Notes under the pieces: generated by a model
Seen by the model: only the letters and a program-made list of their open reading frames with translations
Database searches by the model: none
Told to the model about the DNA's origin: nothing
Part shown: positions 1 to 5,172 of the stretch, piece after piece
How the letters are laid out: the number at the start of each line of letters is the position of its first letter
Numbering within the stretch: position 1 is the stretch's first letter
Made by a program: the position numbers and the translations under genes
Origin: Thermogutta sp.
GTDB lineage: Bacteria > Planctomycetota > Planctomycetia > Pirellulales > Thermoguttaceae
NCBI RefSeq assembly: GCF_014359955.1
Contig: NZ_JACIYL010000272.1
Span: forward strand, 1 to 5,172
DNA: 5,172 nt
Reading direction: 5' to 3'

Positions 1-2001
1 ATGGCCGTGGAGAATATGAAGCCCCTCGCGGAGATTTACAGAAAACTCGACGAGCTGGCGCGGTCGCCTGACAAACCGGCAGGCCTGGAAATTGGGGTCA
101 CAGGTTCCGGCGCTGTAGGGACGGAAATGCTCATTGCGGCTGAGGAGAGTATCCGCAACACCGAATGGGCCACGATTGGGTTAATCATCATTATCCTGCT
201 TGTTGTGTACCGGGCGCCTCTTCTTGCGGCAGTGCCGCTTGTTGCACTGGCTGTGGCGGTATTTACGGCCTTTGACGCCCTCGCGCTCTTGGCGGGAATC
301 AGTCTGAAAACAGGCTGGTTTGAGTTCGCGGTCTTTAAAACGACGAAAATTTTTGTGGTGGTGGTCCTCTTTGGCAGCGGTACGGATTACTGCCTGTTCC
401 TGATCGCGCGGTACAAAGAGGAGCTTTCCAAAGGGGCGGGCATTATCGATGCGGCAGCCAGGGCCCTTGACGCGGTGAGCGCGGCTCTTCTCGCCAGTGC
501 CTGGACGACCATCCTGGGGCTCGGGATGATGGTCTTTTCCGACTTTGGAAAATTCCGAAACGGCGGGCCAGCGATTGCCGTGGCCCTCGTGGTGGCCCTG
601 GTGGCGTGTCTCACTTTGGCGCCGGCCATTCTCTGTGTGCTGGGTAAGAAGGTCTTCTGGCCTTTTCGGGTGGACCTGGACTCGGGAGAGGAATCCGACG
701 ACATCCGTCTGGGGCGGCGCTCGATTGTGGGGGCACGATTTCAGGGATTGTGGAATTTCCTCGGAGAGGGCGTGTTGCGCCGGCCGGGCTTGATTCTGGC
801 GGGATCTCTGCTCGTGATGACGCCTTTCGTCTGGAATGCCCAGTCGATTGACCTCACGTATGACCTGCTCAGCGAGTTGGGGCCCGATCGACGGTGCGTC
901 CAGGGAACGGCACTCCTCCGCGAGTATTTCCCCGCAGGGGAAACGGGGCCGGTCACGATCCTCGTCTATCACCCCAAGGCCGACTTTCTGGAGGGGCCCG
1001 ATCGCTTTCGACTGCTGCGCGAACTCACGCAAGCCATTTATTCGATGGAATACCCGGCCCCCGACGGGACGCGATTCAAGCCGATTCAGAGTGTCAGAAG
1101 TCTGGTAGACCCACTCGGGGAGGGGAACACCGGGAGTGTGTTTGTGAGCGGTGTGGTCCGGGCGCGGGCCAAGGCGATGTATGTGGCCCAGCAGGAACCG
1201 TATCGTGGCAAGGTCACTCGCCTGGATGTCATTTTCCCCTATGATCCGTTCTCGGTTGAGAGCATCTATTTGCTGGATGCCCTGGAGAAGTATCTCAACG
1301 AATGGGCGAGTTCTCATGCTGACTGGAATGGAGCCCAGTTTTATTTCATTGGAACAACACCCGGTATCCGGGATCTTCGGGCGGTGACCCTCAGCGATCA
1401 GCAACTTATTCAGAGGTTGGTTCCGCTCGCTGTGCTGTTTGTCCTTATCCTGATTTTGCGACGTCCGATACTCTCTATTTTGCTCGTTCTGTCAGTCATT
1501 TGGGGCTATTACGTGACACTGGGGATCACCGAACTGGTGTTCTCGTGGATTCGCGGGGCCACCTATCATGGCCTGGACTGGAAACTGCCCACGTTTTTGT
1601 TCGTCATCCTGGTGGCTGTGGGGGAGGATTACAACATTTATCTTGTCACTCGCGTGTTGGAGGAACAGGCCAAATACGGGTTTGCAGAGGGGCTGAAATC
1701 GGCTCTGCGGAAGACGGGCGGCATCATCACCAGTTGCGGCATTATCATGGCGGGGACGTTCATTGCCATGATCAGCGGTTCGTTGCGTACGATGCATCAA
1801 CTGGGATTTGCCTTAGCACTGGGCGTATTGCTCGACACATTCGTCATCCGAACCATTTTGGTTCCGTGTATTATCGTGCTGCTGGATCGATACCTGCCGA
1901 AATGGCCTCGGAAGAAAATGGCCGAGAAAACTTCCCGTGCGAGAGAAGTCCACCTGGAACCCCACCTTCAGTCCGAAATGCCGGTGGAGTCCCGTCACTG
2001 A
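1..2001 (+). CDS. MMPL-family RND exporter, 5' end outside the window
   Basis: An inner-membrane exporter of the MMPL branch of the RND superfamily. Family members use the proton gradient to move lipids or other hydrophobic molecules; the substrate cannot be told from sequence. Residues 1-55 resemble the end of the first periplasmic domain. Hydrophobic segments follow near 58-75, 77-100, 113-135, 160-180 and 189-214 (TM2-TM6), then 262-280 (TM7). A second periplasmic domain spans about 281-465, and TM8-TM12 lie near 470-487, 489-512, 530-550, 573-593 and 600-627. Each half carries the diagnostic TM4/TM10 motif, GSGTDYCLFLIARYKEE (125-141) and GEDYNIYLVTRVLEE (541-555). Their Asp-Tyr pairs (D129-Y130, D543-Y544) match the proton-relay pairs known in mycobacterial MmpL3. 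TM1 and most of the first periplasmic domain are absent, so the gene almost certainly starts upstream and the ATG at base 1 is probably an internal Met. The C-terminal tail (630-666) is short, basic and probably cytoplasmic. The stop is TGA at 1999-2001. Confidence 0.93.
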   Translation: MAVENMKPLAEIYRKLDELARSPDKPAGLEIGVTGSGAVGTEMLIAAEESIRNTEWATIGLIIIILLVVYRAPLLAAVPLVALAVAVFTAFDALALLAGISLKTGWFEFAVFKTTKIFVVVVLFGSGTDYCLFLIARYKEELSKGAGIIDAAARALDAVSAALLASAWTTILGLGMMVFSDFGKFRNGGPAIAVALVVALVACLTLAPAILCVLGKKVFWPFRVDLDSGEESDDIRLGRRSIVGARFQGLWNFLGEGVLRRPGLILAGSLLVMTPFVWNAQSIDLTYDLLSELGPDRRCVQGTALLREYFPAGETGPVTILVYHPKADFLEGPDRFRLLRELTQAIYSMEYPAPDGTRFKPIQSVRSLVDPLGEGNTGSVFVSGVVRARAKAMYVAQQEPYRGKVTRLDVIFPYDPFSVESIYLLDALEKYLNEWASSHADWNGAQFYFIGTTPGIRDLRAVTLSDQQLIQRLVPLAVLFVLILILRRPILSILLVLSVIWGYYVTLGITELVFSWIRGATYHGLDWKLPTFLFVILVAVGEDYNIYLVTRVLEEQAKYGFAEGLKSALRKTGGIITSCGIIMAGTFIAMISGSLRTMHQLGFALALGVLLDTFVIRTILVPCIIVLLDRYLPKWPRKKMAEKTSRAREVHLEPHLQSEMPVESRH

Positions 2002-2009
2002 AAAACGAA

Positions 2010-2033
2010 CCGGTGCTGCCTGACCGGCTTTTT
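2010..2033. terminator. weak bidirectional terminator between convergent genes
   Basis: A 5-bp GC-rich stem (CCGGT 2010-2014 with ACCGG 2023-2027) has an 8-nt loop and is followed on the plus strand by CTTTTT (2028-2033). On the minus strand the stem is followed a few bases later by TTTTT (2005-2001). It lies in the 51-bp gap between the MMPL stop and the nrdR stop, where a shared terminator is expected. The stem is short, so strength is uncertain. Confidence 0.45.
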
Positions 2034-2052
2034 CCCAGCGGGCGCCAGAAGA

Positions 2053-2571
2053 TTATTGATTTTGGGCAAGTTGGGGTGGAACCGGTTTGGGCTGGGACGT
2101 GAGAAGACCATGTGAGGCAGATTCGCTGAGCATAGGTTGGACTTCCTCGACGAAGTCCTTAGCGTCTTCAAATTGCCGGTAAACGCTGGCAAATCGGACG
2201 TAAGCCACCTGGTCAAGCTGGCGAAGATACTGCATCGCCAGTTCGCCGATGTATCGGCTTTCAACCTCGGTATCGAAATTGCGTTCGATATCCTCTTCAA
2301 TGGCTGAAACAACGGCCTCGATTTGCTCGTCACTGATGGGACGCTTCCAACAGGCCTTTTCCAGGCCTGCTTTGAGCTTGTTTCGGTCGTACGGAACCCG
2401 CGATCCGTCTTTTTTGATAACCTTAAGGCGGCGCTTCTCCACGCGCTCGTAGGTGGTGAAGCGTCGGCCGCACCGATTGCACTGGCGGCGTCTCCGGATG
2501 GCAGCGCCATTTTCCGCCACGCGGCTATCGGTCACTCGATCATCATCTTGATGACAGTACGGGCACTTCAT
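2053..2571 (-). CDS. nrdR: transcriptional repressor NrdR
   Basis: NrdR is a cytoplasmic, nucleotide-sensing repressor of ribonucleotide reductase genes. It binds NrdR boxes through an N-terminal zinc ribbon and senses (d)ATP through an ATP-cone. The 172-residue product begins MKCPYCHQDDDRVTDSRV. The zinc ligands are C3, C6, C31 and C34, followed by the basic RRRR stretch (26-29) and RRFTTYERVE. The ATP-cone runs from about 48 to 139, with VIKKDGSRVPYDRNKL near its start and the highly conserved VAYVRFASVYRQFEDAKDF (122-140). An in-frame Met 52 codons upstream is not used: the MKCPYC start is family-invariant, and the upstream extension would run over the terminator. An AAGG Shine-Dalgarno (2584-2581) sits 9 nt before the ATG. 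The tail after residue 148 (Pro/Gln-rich, about 24 residues) makes it longer than the usual 150-155 residues. No ribonucleotide reductase gene is in the window; the targets must lie elsewhere. It appears monocistronic. Confidence 0.97.
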   Translation of the reverse strand: MKCPYCHQDDDRVTDSRVAENGAAIRRRRQCNRCGRRFTTYERVEKRRLKVIKKDGSRVPYDRNKLKAGLEKACWKRPISDEQIEAVVSAIEEDIERNFDTEVESRYIGELAMQYLRQLDQVAYVRFASVYRQFEDAKDFVEEVQPMLSESASHGLLTSQPKPVPPQLAQNQ

Positions 2572-2622
2572 GGGTAGAGACCTTGTTAAGCGTCCTTGTA
2601 TGAGAAGTTTCCATCTAGAGCT

Positions 2623-2651
2623 AGTATATCGTCTCTGGAAATTTAGCGAAA
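2623..2651 (-). promoter_or_regulatory. possible nrdR promoter
   Basis: On the minus strand a TATACT -10 element (2628-2623) lies about 52 nt upstream of the nrdR ATG. With a 17-nt spacer, the -35 position reads TTTCGC (2651-2646), a poor match to TTGACA. It is downstream of the terminator at 2674-2710, which is where an nrdR promoter should be. The -10 is good and the -35 weak. Confidence 0.35.
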
Positions 2652-2673
2652 TGCGAGGGATTGCTGACGCTAC

Positions 2674-2710
2674 AAAAAAGACCGACCCTCCGTAAAAGAG
2701 GGTCGGTTTT
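2674..2710. terminator. strong bidirectional rho-independent terminator
   Basis: A perfect 10-bp stem (ACCGACCCTC 2681-2690 with GAGGGTCGGT 2698-2707) has a 7-nt loop. Read on the minus strand it is followed by C and then TTTTTT (2679-2674), a classic intrinsic terminator that would end transcription of the Cys-rich gene before nrdR. On the plus strand it ends in TTTT (2707-2710), so it could also stop read-through from the left. Confidence 0.88.
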
Positions 2711-2731
2711 CGCATACTTTCACGCAATACA

Positions 2732-2753
2732 GCTACGCACAGGGTTACGTAGC
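2732..2753. repeat. 6-bp inverted repeat in the Cys-rich gene's 3' region
   Basis: GCTACG (2732-2737) and CGTAGC (2748-2753) can form a hairpin with a 10-nt loop. There is no T-run beside it, so it is not a terminator by itself. It lies in the 164-bp stretch between the terminator and the Cys-rich gene's stop, in which I see no gene. It would be part of that gene's 3' untranslated RNA and may be chance. Confidence 0.25.
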
Positions 2754-2874
2754 CTGGGCAAAAAGCATTTCAGGGTTGGCATCCACTGGCCAGATGCACA
2801 GAGGCAGATAACGGGAGGGGAAAATCCAACCTGAGCCAGGTCGGGGCGGGCATCCGAACCACATCAACACTCAG

Positions 2875-3336
2875 TCACTTCTTCTCTTCAGGCTGGGGAG
2901 CCGGCTTGGGGGCTTCCGCGGGTTGGGCCGGCTGTGCCTCAGCCGCAGGCTGACAGCAAGCCTCGTCCACGATCACCACCCGATGATGCCGACCGAACAA
3001 CCGGCAATGATGGTGGACCGGGGGCGGGCACTCGGGCGGGCAGGCCGGTTCGACCTTCACAGCCTCGCAGGGCTTCGGCTCTTCGCACGGAGCGGGTTCG
3101 CAGCAGGCCTTGGCGGCCTTCCGAGCCTCGCACCGAGCCCGCAGCCGAGCCAGCAAACCAACGCGGTGAACGGGCGGGCAGGCCGGCTCGCAGGCAGGGG
3201 GAGCGGGTTGCTCGCACGCCGGCTGGCAGGCCGGAGCAGGCTGGCAGCACGCCTTAGGTTCGTGGGCATTTGCCGCCCACGCCATGAACAGTCCCACACA
3301 CACAGCAGCGACACACAGGATGCTCAAGCGATTCAT
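2875..3336 (-). CDS. secreted Cys/Pro-rich modular protein, family not recognised
   Basis: A 153-residue exported protein of unknown function. Residues 1-24 form a signal peptide: basic MNR, a hydrophobic core to about residue 20, and likely cleavage after ANA (22-24). The mature part has 16 cysteines in 129 residues, mostly in PAC and ACC motifs, and many Pro, Ala and Glu. Three ACC(Q/E)PA units start at 29, 77 and 126. The first two each run through EPACPP (50-55, 96-101) and a PVH motif into an Arg/His-rich segment, and the third decays into a Pro/Ala/Glu tail ending PEEKK. The start is chosen because AGGAGG lies 8 nt upstream and the signal peptide begins exactly there; an upstream in-frame Met 19 codons earlier would bury the signal peptide. 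It has its own promoter and terminator and so is monocistronic. A structural disulfide-linked envelope protein or a metal-binding protein (Cys plus HHHC and RHHR) are both possible; neither is shown by the sequence. Confidence 0.85.
   Translation of the reverse strand: MNRLSILCVAAVCVGLFMAWAANAHEPKACCQPAPACQPACEQPAPPACEPACPPVHRVGLLARLRARCEARKAAKACCEPAPCEEPKPCEAVKVEPACPPECPPPVHHHCRLFGRHHRVVIVDEACCQPAAEAQPAQPAEAPKPAPQPEEKK
3033..3190. repeat. 20-bp direct repeat inside the Cys-rich gene
   Basis: Copies at 3033-3052 and 3171-3190 differ at one base (CGGGCGGGCAGGCCGG followed by TTCG or CTCG). They encode the two EPACPP motifs of the protein on the minus strand. Their spacing of 138 bp (46 codons) fits an internal duplication of a module of about 48 residues. 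Confidence 0.7.
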
Positions 3337-3344
3337 GTTTGGGT

Positions 3345-3350
3345 CCTCCT
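3345..3350 (-). promoter_or_regulatory. Shine-Dalgarno site of the Cys-rich gene
   Basis: AGGAGG on the minus strand, 8 nt before the ATG at 3336-3334, fixes the start codon. Its AGGAG core could also pair with CTCCT at 3404-3400 in the leader. Confidence 0.8.
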
Positions 3351-3399
3351 CTTCAAGGCTGAAACACCCAGACAGCAACGGACACACCAACAACGCAAC

Positions 3400-3416
3400 A
3401 GGAGCACCGAGCTCCT
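3400..3416 (-). promoter_or_regulatory. leader hairpin holding a possible anti-Shine-Dalgarno
   Basis: In the minus-strand transcript AGGAGC (3416-3411) pairs with GCTCCT (3405-3400) across a 5-nt loop. CTCCT is also complementary to the AGGAG core of the Cys-rich gene's Shine-Dalgarno site about 50 nt downstream, so the upstream arm could act as a decoy that frees the ribosome site. Pairing is read by eye; regulation is inference. Confidence 0.35.
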
Positions 3417-3446
3417 ATCCATCGGATGCCACGCCACGACTCACGC

Positions 3447-3485
3447 TCACTTGCGACCTGTGGTCGCCACCCTGTTTCGTAACAT
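3447..3485 (-). CDS. possible 12-residue leader peptide upstream of the Cys-rich gene
   Basis: A minus-strand ORF encoding MLRNRVATTGRK then TGA. It has a GGGAGG Shine-Dalgarno (3500-3495) 9 nt upstream. It lies inside the predicted leader, 110 nt before the Cys-rich gene's ATG. The ORF covers two of the three segments that can form alternative hairpins (3467-3462 and 3458-3453), so a translating ribosome would change the folding. Four of its 12 residues are basic and it contains no Cys. No homologue is recognised and a short ORF like this can arise by chance. Confidence 0.35.
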   Translation of the reverse strand: MLRNRVATTGRK

Positions 3486-3494
3486 GCGACCACA
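3453..3494 (-). promoter_or_regulatory. mutually exclusive hairpins in the Cys-rich gene's leader
   Basis: Three segments lie in order along the minus-strand transcript: GGTCGC (3491-3486), GCGACC (3467-3462) and GGTCGC (3458-3453). The middle one can pair with either outer one. Pairing with the first extends to a perfect 9-bp stem (TGTGGTCGC with GCGACCACA, 3494-3486 and 3467-3459) with an 18-nt loop. Pairing with the third gives a tight 6-bp hairpin with a 3-nt loop. This is the geometry of an attenuator or translational switch. No T-run follows, so transcription termination at this spot is not supported. Confidence 0.4.
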
Positions 3495-3528
3495 CCTCCC
3501 GTGGGGCATCCCCATCCCTAGCTTGTTA

Positions 3529-3556
3529 AAGATACCAACTAGGGAAGCGTTGTCAA
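3529..3556 (-). promoter_or_regulatory. sigma70-type promoter of the Cys-rich gene
   Basis: On the minus strand a perfect TTGACA (3556-3551) is followed after 16 nt by TATCTT (3534-3529), a 4/6 match to TATAAT. Transcription would start near 3522 and give a leader of about 185 nt before the ATG. The leader also includes a small TGGGG-CAT-CCCCA hairpin (3502-3514). Confidence 0.6.
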
Positions 3557-3596
3557 GGGCGTAGATAGGGTAAACTGTTCCTTTCGGAGGACATTT

Positions 3597-3719
3597 ATGG
3601 CCTGTGCTGTAGTAATTAGTTTGCACAAAGTGTACCAGACCAGACTTTCCCCTCCGGATCACTTTCTAGGCTTCTTGGTGAAAACCCCAAACCTACCCCG
3701 GAAAGGCGCGATGGCTTGA
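3597..3719 (+). CDS. possible 40-residue small protein, or remnant
   Basis: The ORF begins MACAVVISLHKVYQTRLSPP and ends GAMA. Its support is a strong Shine-Dalgarno (GGAGG 3586-3590) 6 nt before the ATG, and a position divergent from the Cys-rich gene. A possible promoter (TTGTCA 3550-3555, TAAACT 3571-3576) has a short 15-nt spacer. Residues 8-20 (SLHKVYQTRLSPP) resemble the N-terminal L-x-x-x-YQ-x-x-x-SP signature of YidD, the membrane-insertion efficiency factor. However, the CRFxPTCS motif that should follow is absent in this frame and I could not find it in the others. It could be a tiny gene, a decayed yidD fragment or chance. Confidence 0.25.
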   Translation: MACAVVISLHKVYQTRLSPPDHFLGFLVKTPNLPRKGAMA

Positions 3720-3945
3720 AGTTCTTCCGGACTCCGGGACCTCACCTCAAGGGTGCGCTATGGTTGCCGGCTGCAATCATACTGGCTGGGTAGGTAAGAT
3801 AATTAGGTCTAGATGATCACCACAACCAGCGAAATAAACAAGCCCTGCCCGTTTGAATCCTTCCAAGCCCCGCGTCTGGCCCCGTCCAGAACGGTCAGTG
3901 TTGACAACGTCCAGGAAAACTTGCAACTTAGGAGGACCTCAGTCG
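3720..3945. other. spacer before the lyase gene, no gene seen
   Basis: This 226-bp stretch contains no convincing ORF, tRNA or terminator. A small hairpin (TCTGG 3875-3879 with CCAGA 3886-3890, 6-nt loop) is present without a T-run. A GATAAT (3798-3803) could be a -10 element for the lyase gene but lacks a matching -35. A TTGACA at 3901-3906 has no good -10 and would put the start site against the ribosome site. Confidence 0.4.
3930..3935 (+). promoter_or_regulatory. Shine-Dalgarno site of the lyase gene
   Basis: AGGAGG ends 10 nt before the ATG at 3946. It favours that start over the in-frame ATG at 3970, which lacks such a site at the right distance. Confidence 0.7.
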
Positions 3946-5172
3946 ATGTCTTTTTCGGCATGTCCCCACATGACAAGACAATTTGTAATTTTTGCTGTTC
4001 TGTCCAGTTTTCCCGCACTTCTGACGATCGTCCACCCCGTCGCGGCGTCGGATACTCCCTCTCCGCTAGCGACCTTGCGAAAGGAACACCCCCGACTCAT
4101 AGCCACGCGTGAGGACGAGAGCCGGGTGAGGCAGCTTCTAACGCACAATGCTCAAGCTCGGGCGCTCTTTGAGTTTCTCCGGAAGGAAGCGGATCAAGTG
4201 TTCCATCAATCGCCAGTTGAGCATCGTCTCATAGGTCCCCGGTTGCTCGATCAGAGCCGCCGATGTCTCTCAAGAGTTTACCTCCTGGCCACGGTTTACC
4301 GGCTCACAGGAGAACGTCGGTATGCCGATCGGGCCATCAAAGAAATGCTCACGGCGGCCAATTTTCTGGATTGGAATCCGTCCCATTTCCTGGATACGGC
4401 GGAGATGACGCACGCCCTCGCCATCGGATACGACTGGCTTTACGACGTGCTGGACCCACAACAGCGCCAGACCATTCGGCAGGCCATCGTCGAAAAGGGC
4501 CTCCGCGAGGGGGAGAAGGTCTACCGCAAAGGAACGTGGTGGACAAAAACCGCGTGGAATTGGAATCAGGTGTGCAATGGCGGAATGACGCTGGGGGCCC
4601 TGGCTGTGGCCGATGAAGAGCCGGAGTTGGCCGAATACATCGTCACCCAGGCCGTCAAGTCGGTTCCCATCTCCATGGCCAACTACGCGCCCGACGGAGC
4701 CTGGGCCGAAGGCCCCGGTTACTGGAGTTATGCCACCCATTACACCGTTTACATGCTCGCCGGACTGCAAAGTGCCCTCGGCACTGACTTCGGGCTGTCC
4801 GATTCGCCTGGATTCGACAAGGCGGGCGATTTTCGGATTCACGTGGTCGGACCCAGTGGGTTGGCTTTCAATTTCGCGGACGGTTCCGCCCGGGTGGGAG
4901 CGGCCTCACCAATGTTCTGGTTGGCGACCCGCTTCGGTAAACCCCTGTATGCCTGGCATGAGCGAGAAGTGATCAAGGGCCGCACACCTCTCCATCTCTG
5001 GTGGTATAACGATCAATCTGCTGAGATTAATCAGGAATCTGTGGCCAAGTGGTTCCGCGGTGCAGACATCGTGACCCTGCGGAGTGACTGGACAGATCAG
5101 GCCGTCTTCGTGGGCTTCAAGGGTGGAGATAACGATGTCAACCACAGCCACCTGGAACTGGGCAGTTTCGTC
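3946..5172 (+). CDS. secreted heparinase II/III-family polysaccharide lyase, 3' end outside window
   Basis: This open frame runs 409 codons to the window edge without a stop. Members of this family cleave uronic-acid polysaccharides (heparin/heparan-like chains, alginate and others) by beta-elimination; the substrate here is unknown. Residues 1-34 form a signal peptide with a hydrophobic core at about 12-29 and likely cleavage after VAA (32-34), so the product is periplasmic or secreted. HPRLIATREDESRVRQLL (48-65) is the typical start of the mature enzyme. An alpha/alpha-toroid domain follows to about 285, with GYDWLYDVLD (161-170), NWNQVCNGGMTLGALAV (205-221) and YAPDGAWAEGPGYWSYATHY (247-266). 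The beta-sandwich domain begins after about 290 and contains NHSHLELGSF (399-408). By analogy with heparinase II, H400 and H402 would be the catalytic/zinc-region histidines. The usual Asp of the HxHxD motif is Glu here (E404). The remaining C-terminal part, perhaps 200-300 residues, lies beyond the window. Confidence 0.9.
   Translation, partial: MSFSACPHMTRQFVIFAVLSSFPALLTIVHPVAASDTPSPLATLRKEHPRLIATREDESRVRQLLTHNAQARALFEFLRKEADQVFHQSPVEHRLIGPRLLDQSRRCLSRVYLLATVYRLTGERRYADRAIKEMLTAANFLDWNPSHFLDTAEMTHALAIGYDWLYDVLDPQQRQTIRQAIVEKGLREGEKVYRKGTWWTKTAWNWNQVCNGGMTLGALAVADEEPELAEYIVTQAVKSVPISMANYAPDGAWAEGPGYWSYATHYTVYMLAGLQSALGTDFGLSDSPGFDKAGDFRIHVVGPSGLAFNFADGSARVGAASPMFWLATRFGKPLYAWHEREVIKGRTPLHLWWYNDQSAEINQESVAKWFRGADIVTLRSDWTDQAVFVGFKGGDNDVNHSHLELGSFV

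Noticed and set aside
181..1404. 407-codon open frame on the minus strand across the MMPL gene
   Set aside because: Its translation is low-complexity, His/Arg/Gln-rich and resembles no protein, while the plus frame has unmistakable MMPL motifs. It is an antisense shadow of a GC-rich gene.
2572..2727. Upstream in-frame start that would lengthen NrdR by 52 residues
   Set aside because: The extension would span the terminator and has no NrdR similarity; MKCPYC is the family's normal start.
3021..3260. GC-rich repetitive stretch as a possible CRISPR or non-coding repeat array
   Set aside because: Repeat units are codon-phased within the Cys-rich coding frame, with no regular spacers; they reflect the protein's modules.
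2923..3564. 213-codon plus-strand frame across the Cys-rich gene
   Set aside because: It has no ribosome site, an Arg/Gly/Ala-rich shadow composition, and overlaps the opposite strand's promoter. The minus frame has AGGAGG at 8 nt and a clean signal peptide.
3798..3803. GATAAT as the lyase gene's -10 element
   Set aside because: No TTGACA-like hexamer occurs 15-19 nt upstream, so it is not supported as a promoter alone.
3851..3860. GTTTGAATCC resembling a tRNA T-arm
   Set aside because: The flanking bases do not form a T-stem and there is no acceptor stem or anticodon arm around it.
3548..3909. TTGACAACG present in both orientations (3556-3548 minus, 3901-3909 plus)
   Set aside because: A shared 9-mer is expected many times by chance in a window this long. 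The plus copy has no acceptable -10 and would start transcription beside the ribosome site.

Overview
The window looks like ordinary chromosome from a moderately GC-rich Gram-negative-type bacterium. I suspect a planctomycete (Pirellulales-like). The reasons are the combination of a large MMPL exporter, a secreted heparinase II/III-type lyase, and a small secreted Cys/Pro-rich protein, plus single genes separated by long spacers. This assignment is inference from gene content and style; there is no rRNA or marker gene to settle it.

Layout, left to right. Bases 1-2001 (+) hold the C-terminal two thirds or more of an RND-superfamily MMPL exporter whose beginning lies outside the window. It converges on nrdR (2053-2571, -), the zinc-finger/ATP-cone repressor of ribonucleotide reductase genes, and a small bidirectional hairpin sits between them. 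A strong bidirectional terminator (2674-2710) separates nrdR from the next minus-strand gene (2875-3336). That gene encodes an exported 153-residue protein with 16 cysteines after the signal peptide, arranged as repeated modules of about 48 residues. I do not recognise its family. It has a good sigma70-type promoter (TTGACA-16-TATCTT, 3556-3529), and its predicted leader of about 185 nt is unusually structured. The leader contains a 12-codon upstream ORF with its own Shine-Dalgarno sequence, three segments that can form two mutually exclusive hairpins, and a further hairpin carrying a potential anti-Shine-Dalgarno sequence. A possible 40-codon ORF (3597-3719, +) diverges from that promoter. 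From 3946 to the right edge runs an open plus-strand frame with no stop: the N-terminal 409 residues of a secreted heparinase II/III-family polysaccharide lyase.

The genes do not form one operon or one obvious pathway. nrdR is a housekeeping regulator; the other three products act in or beyond the inner membrane. The most interesting part is the Cys-rich modular protein together with its attenuator-like leader. I see no mobile element, CRISPR array, tRNA or rRNA.
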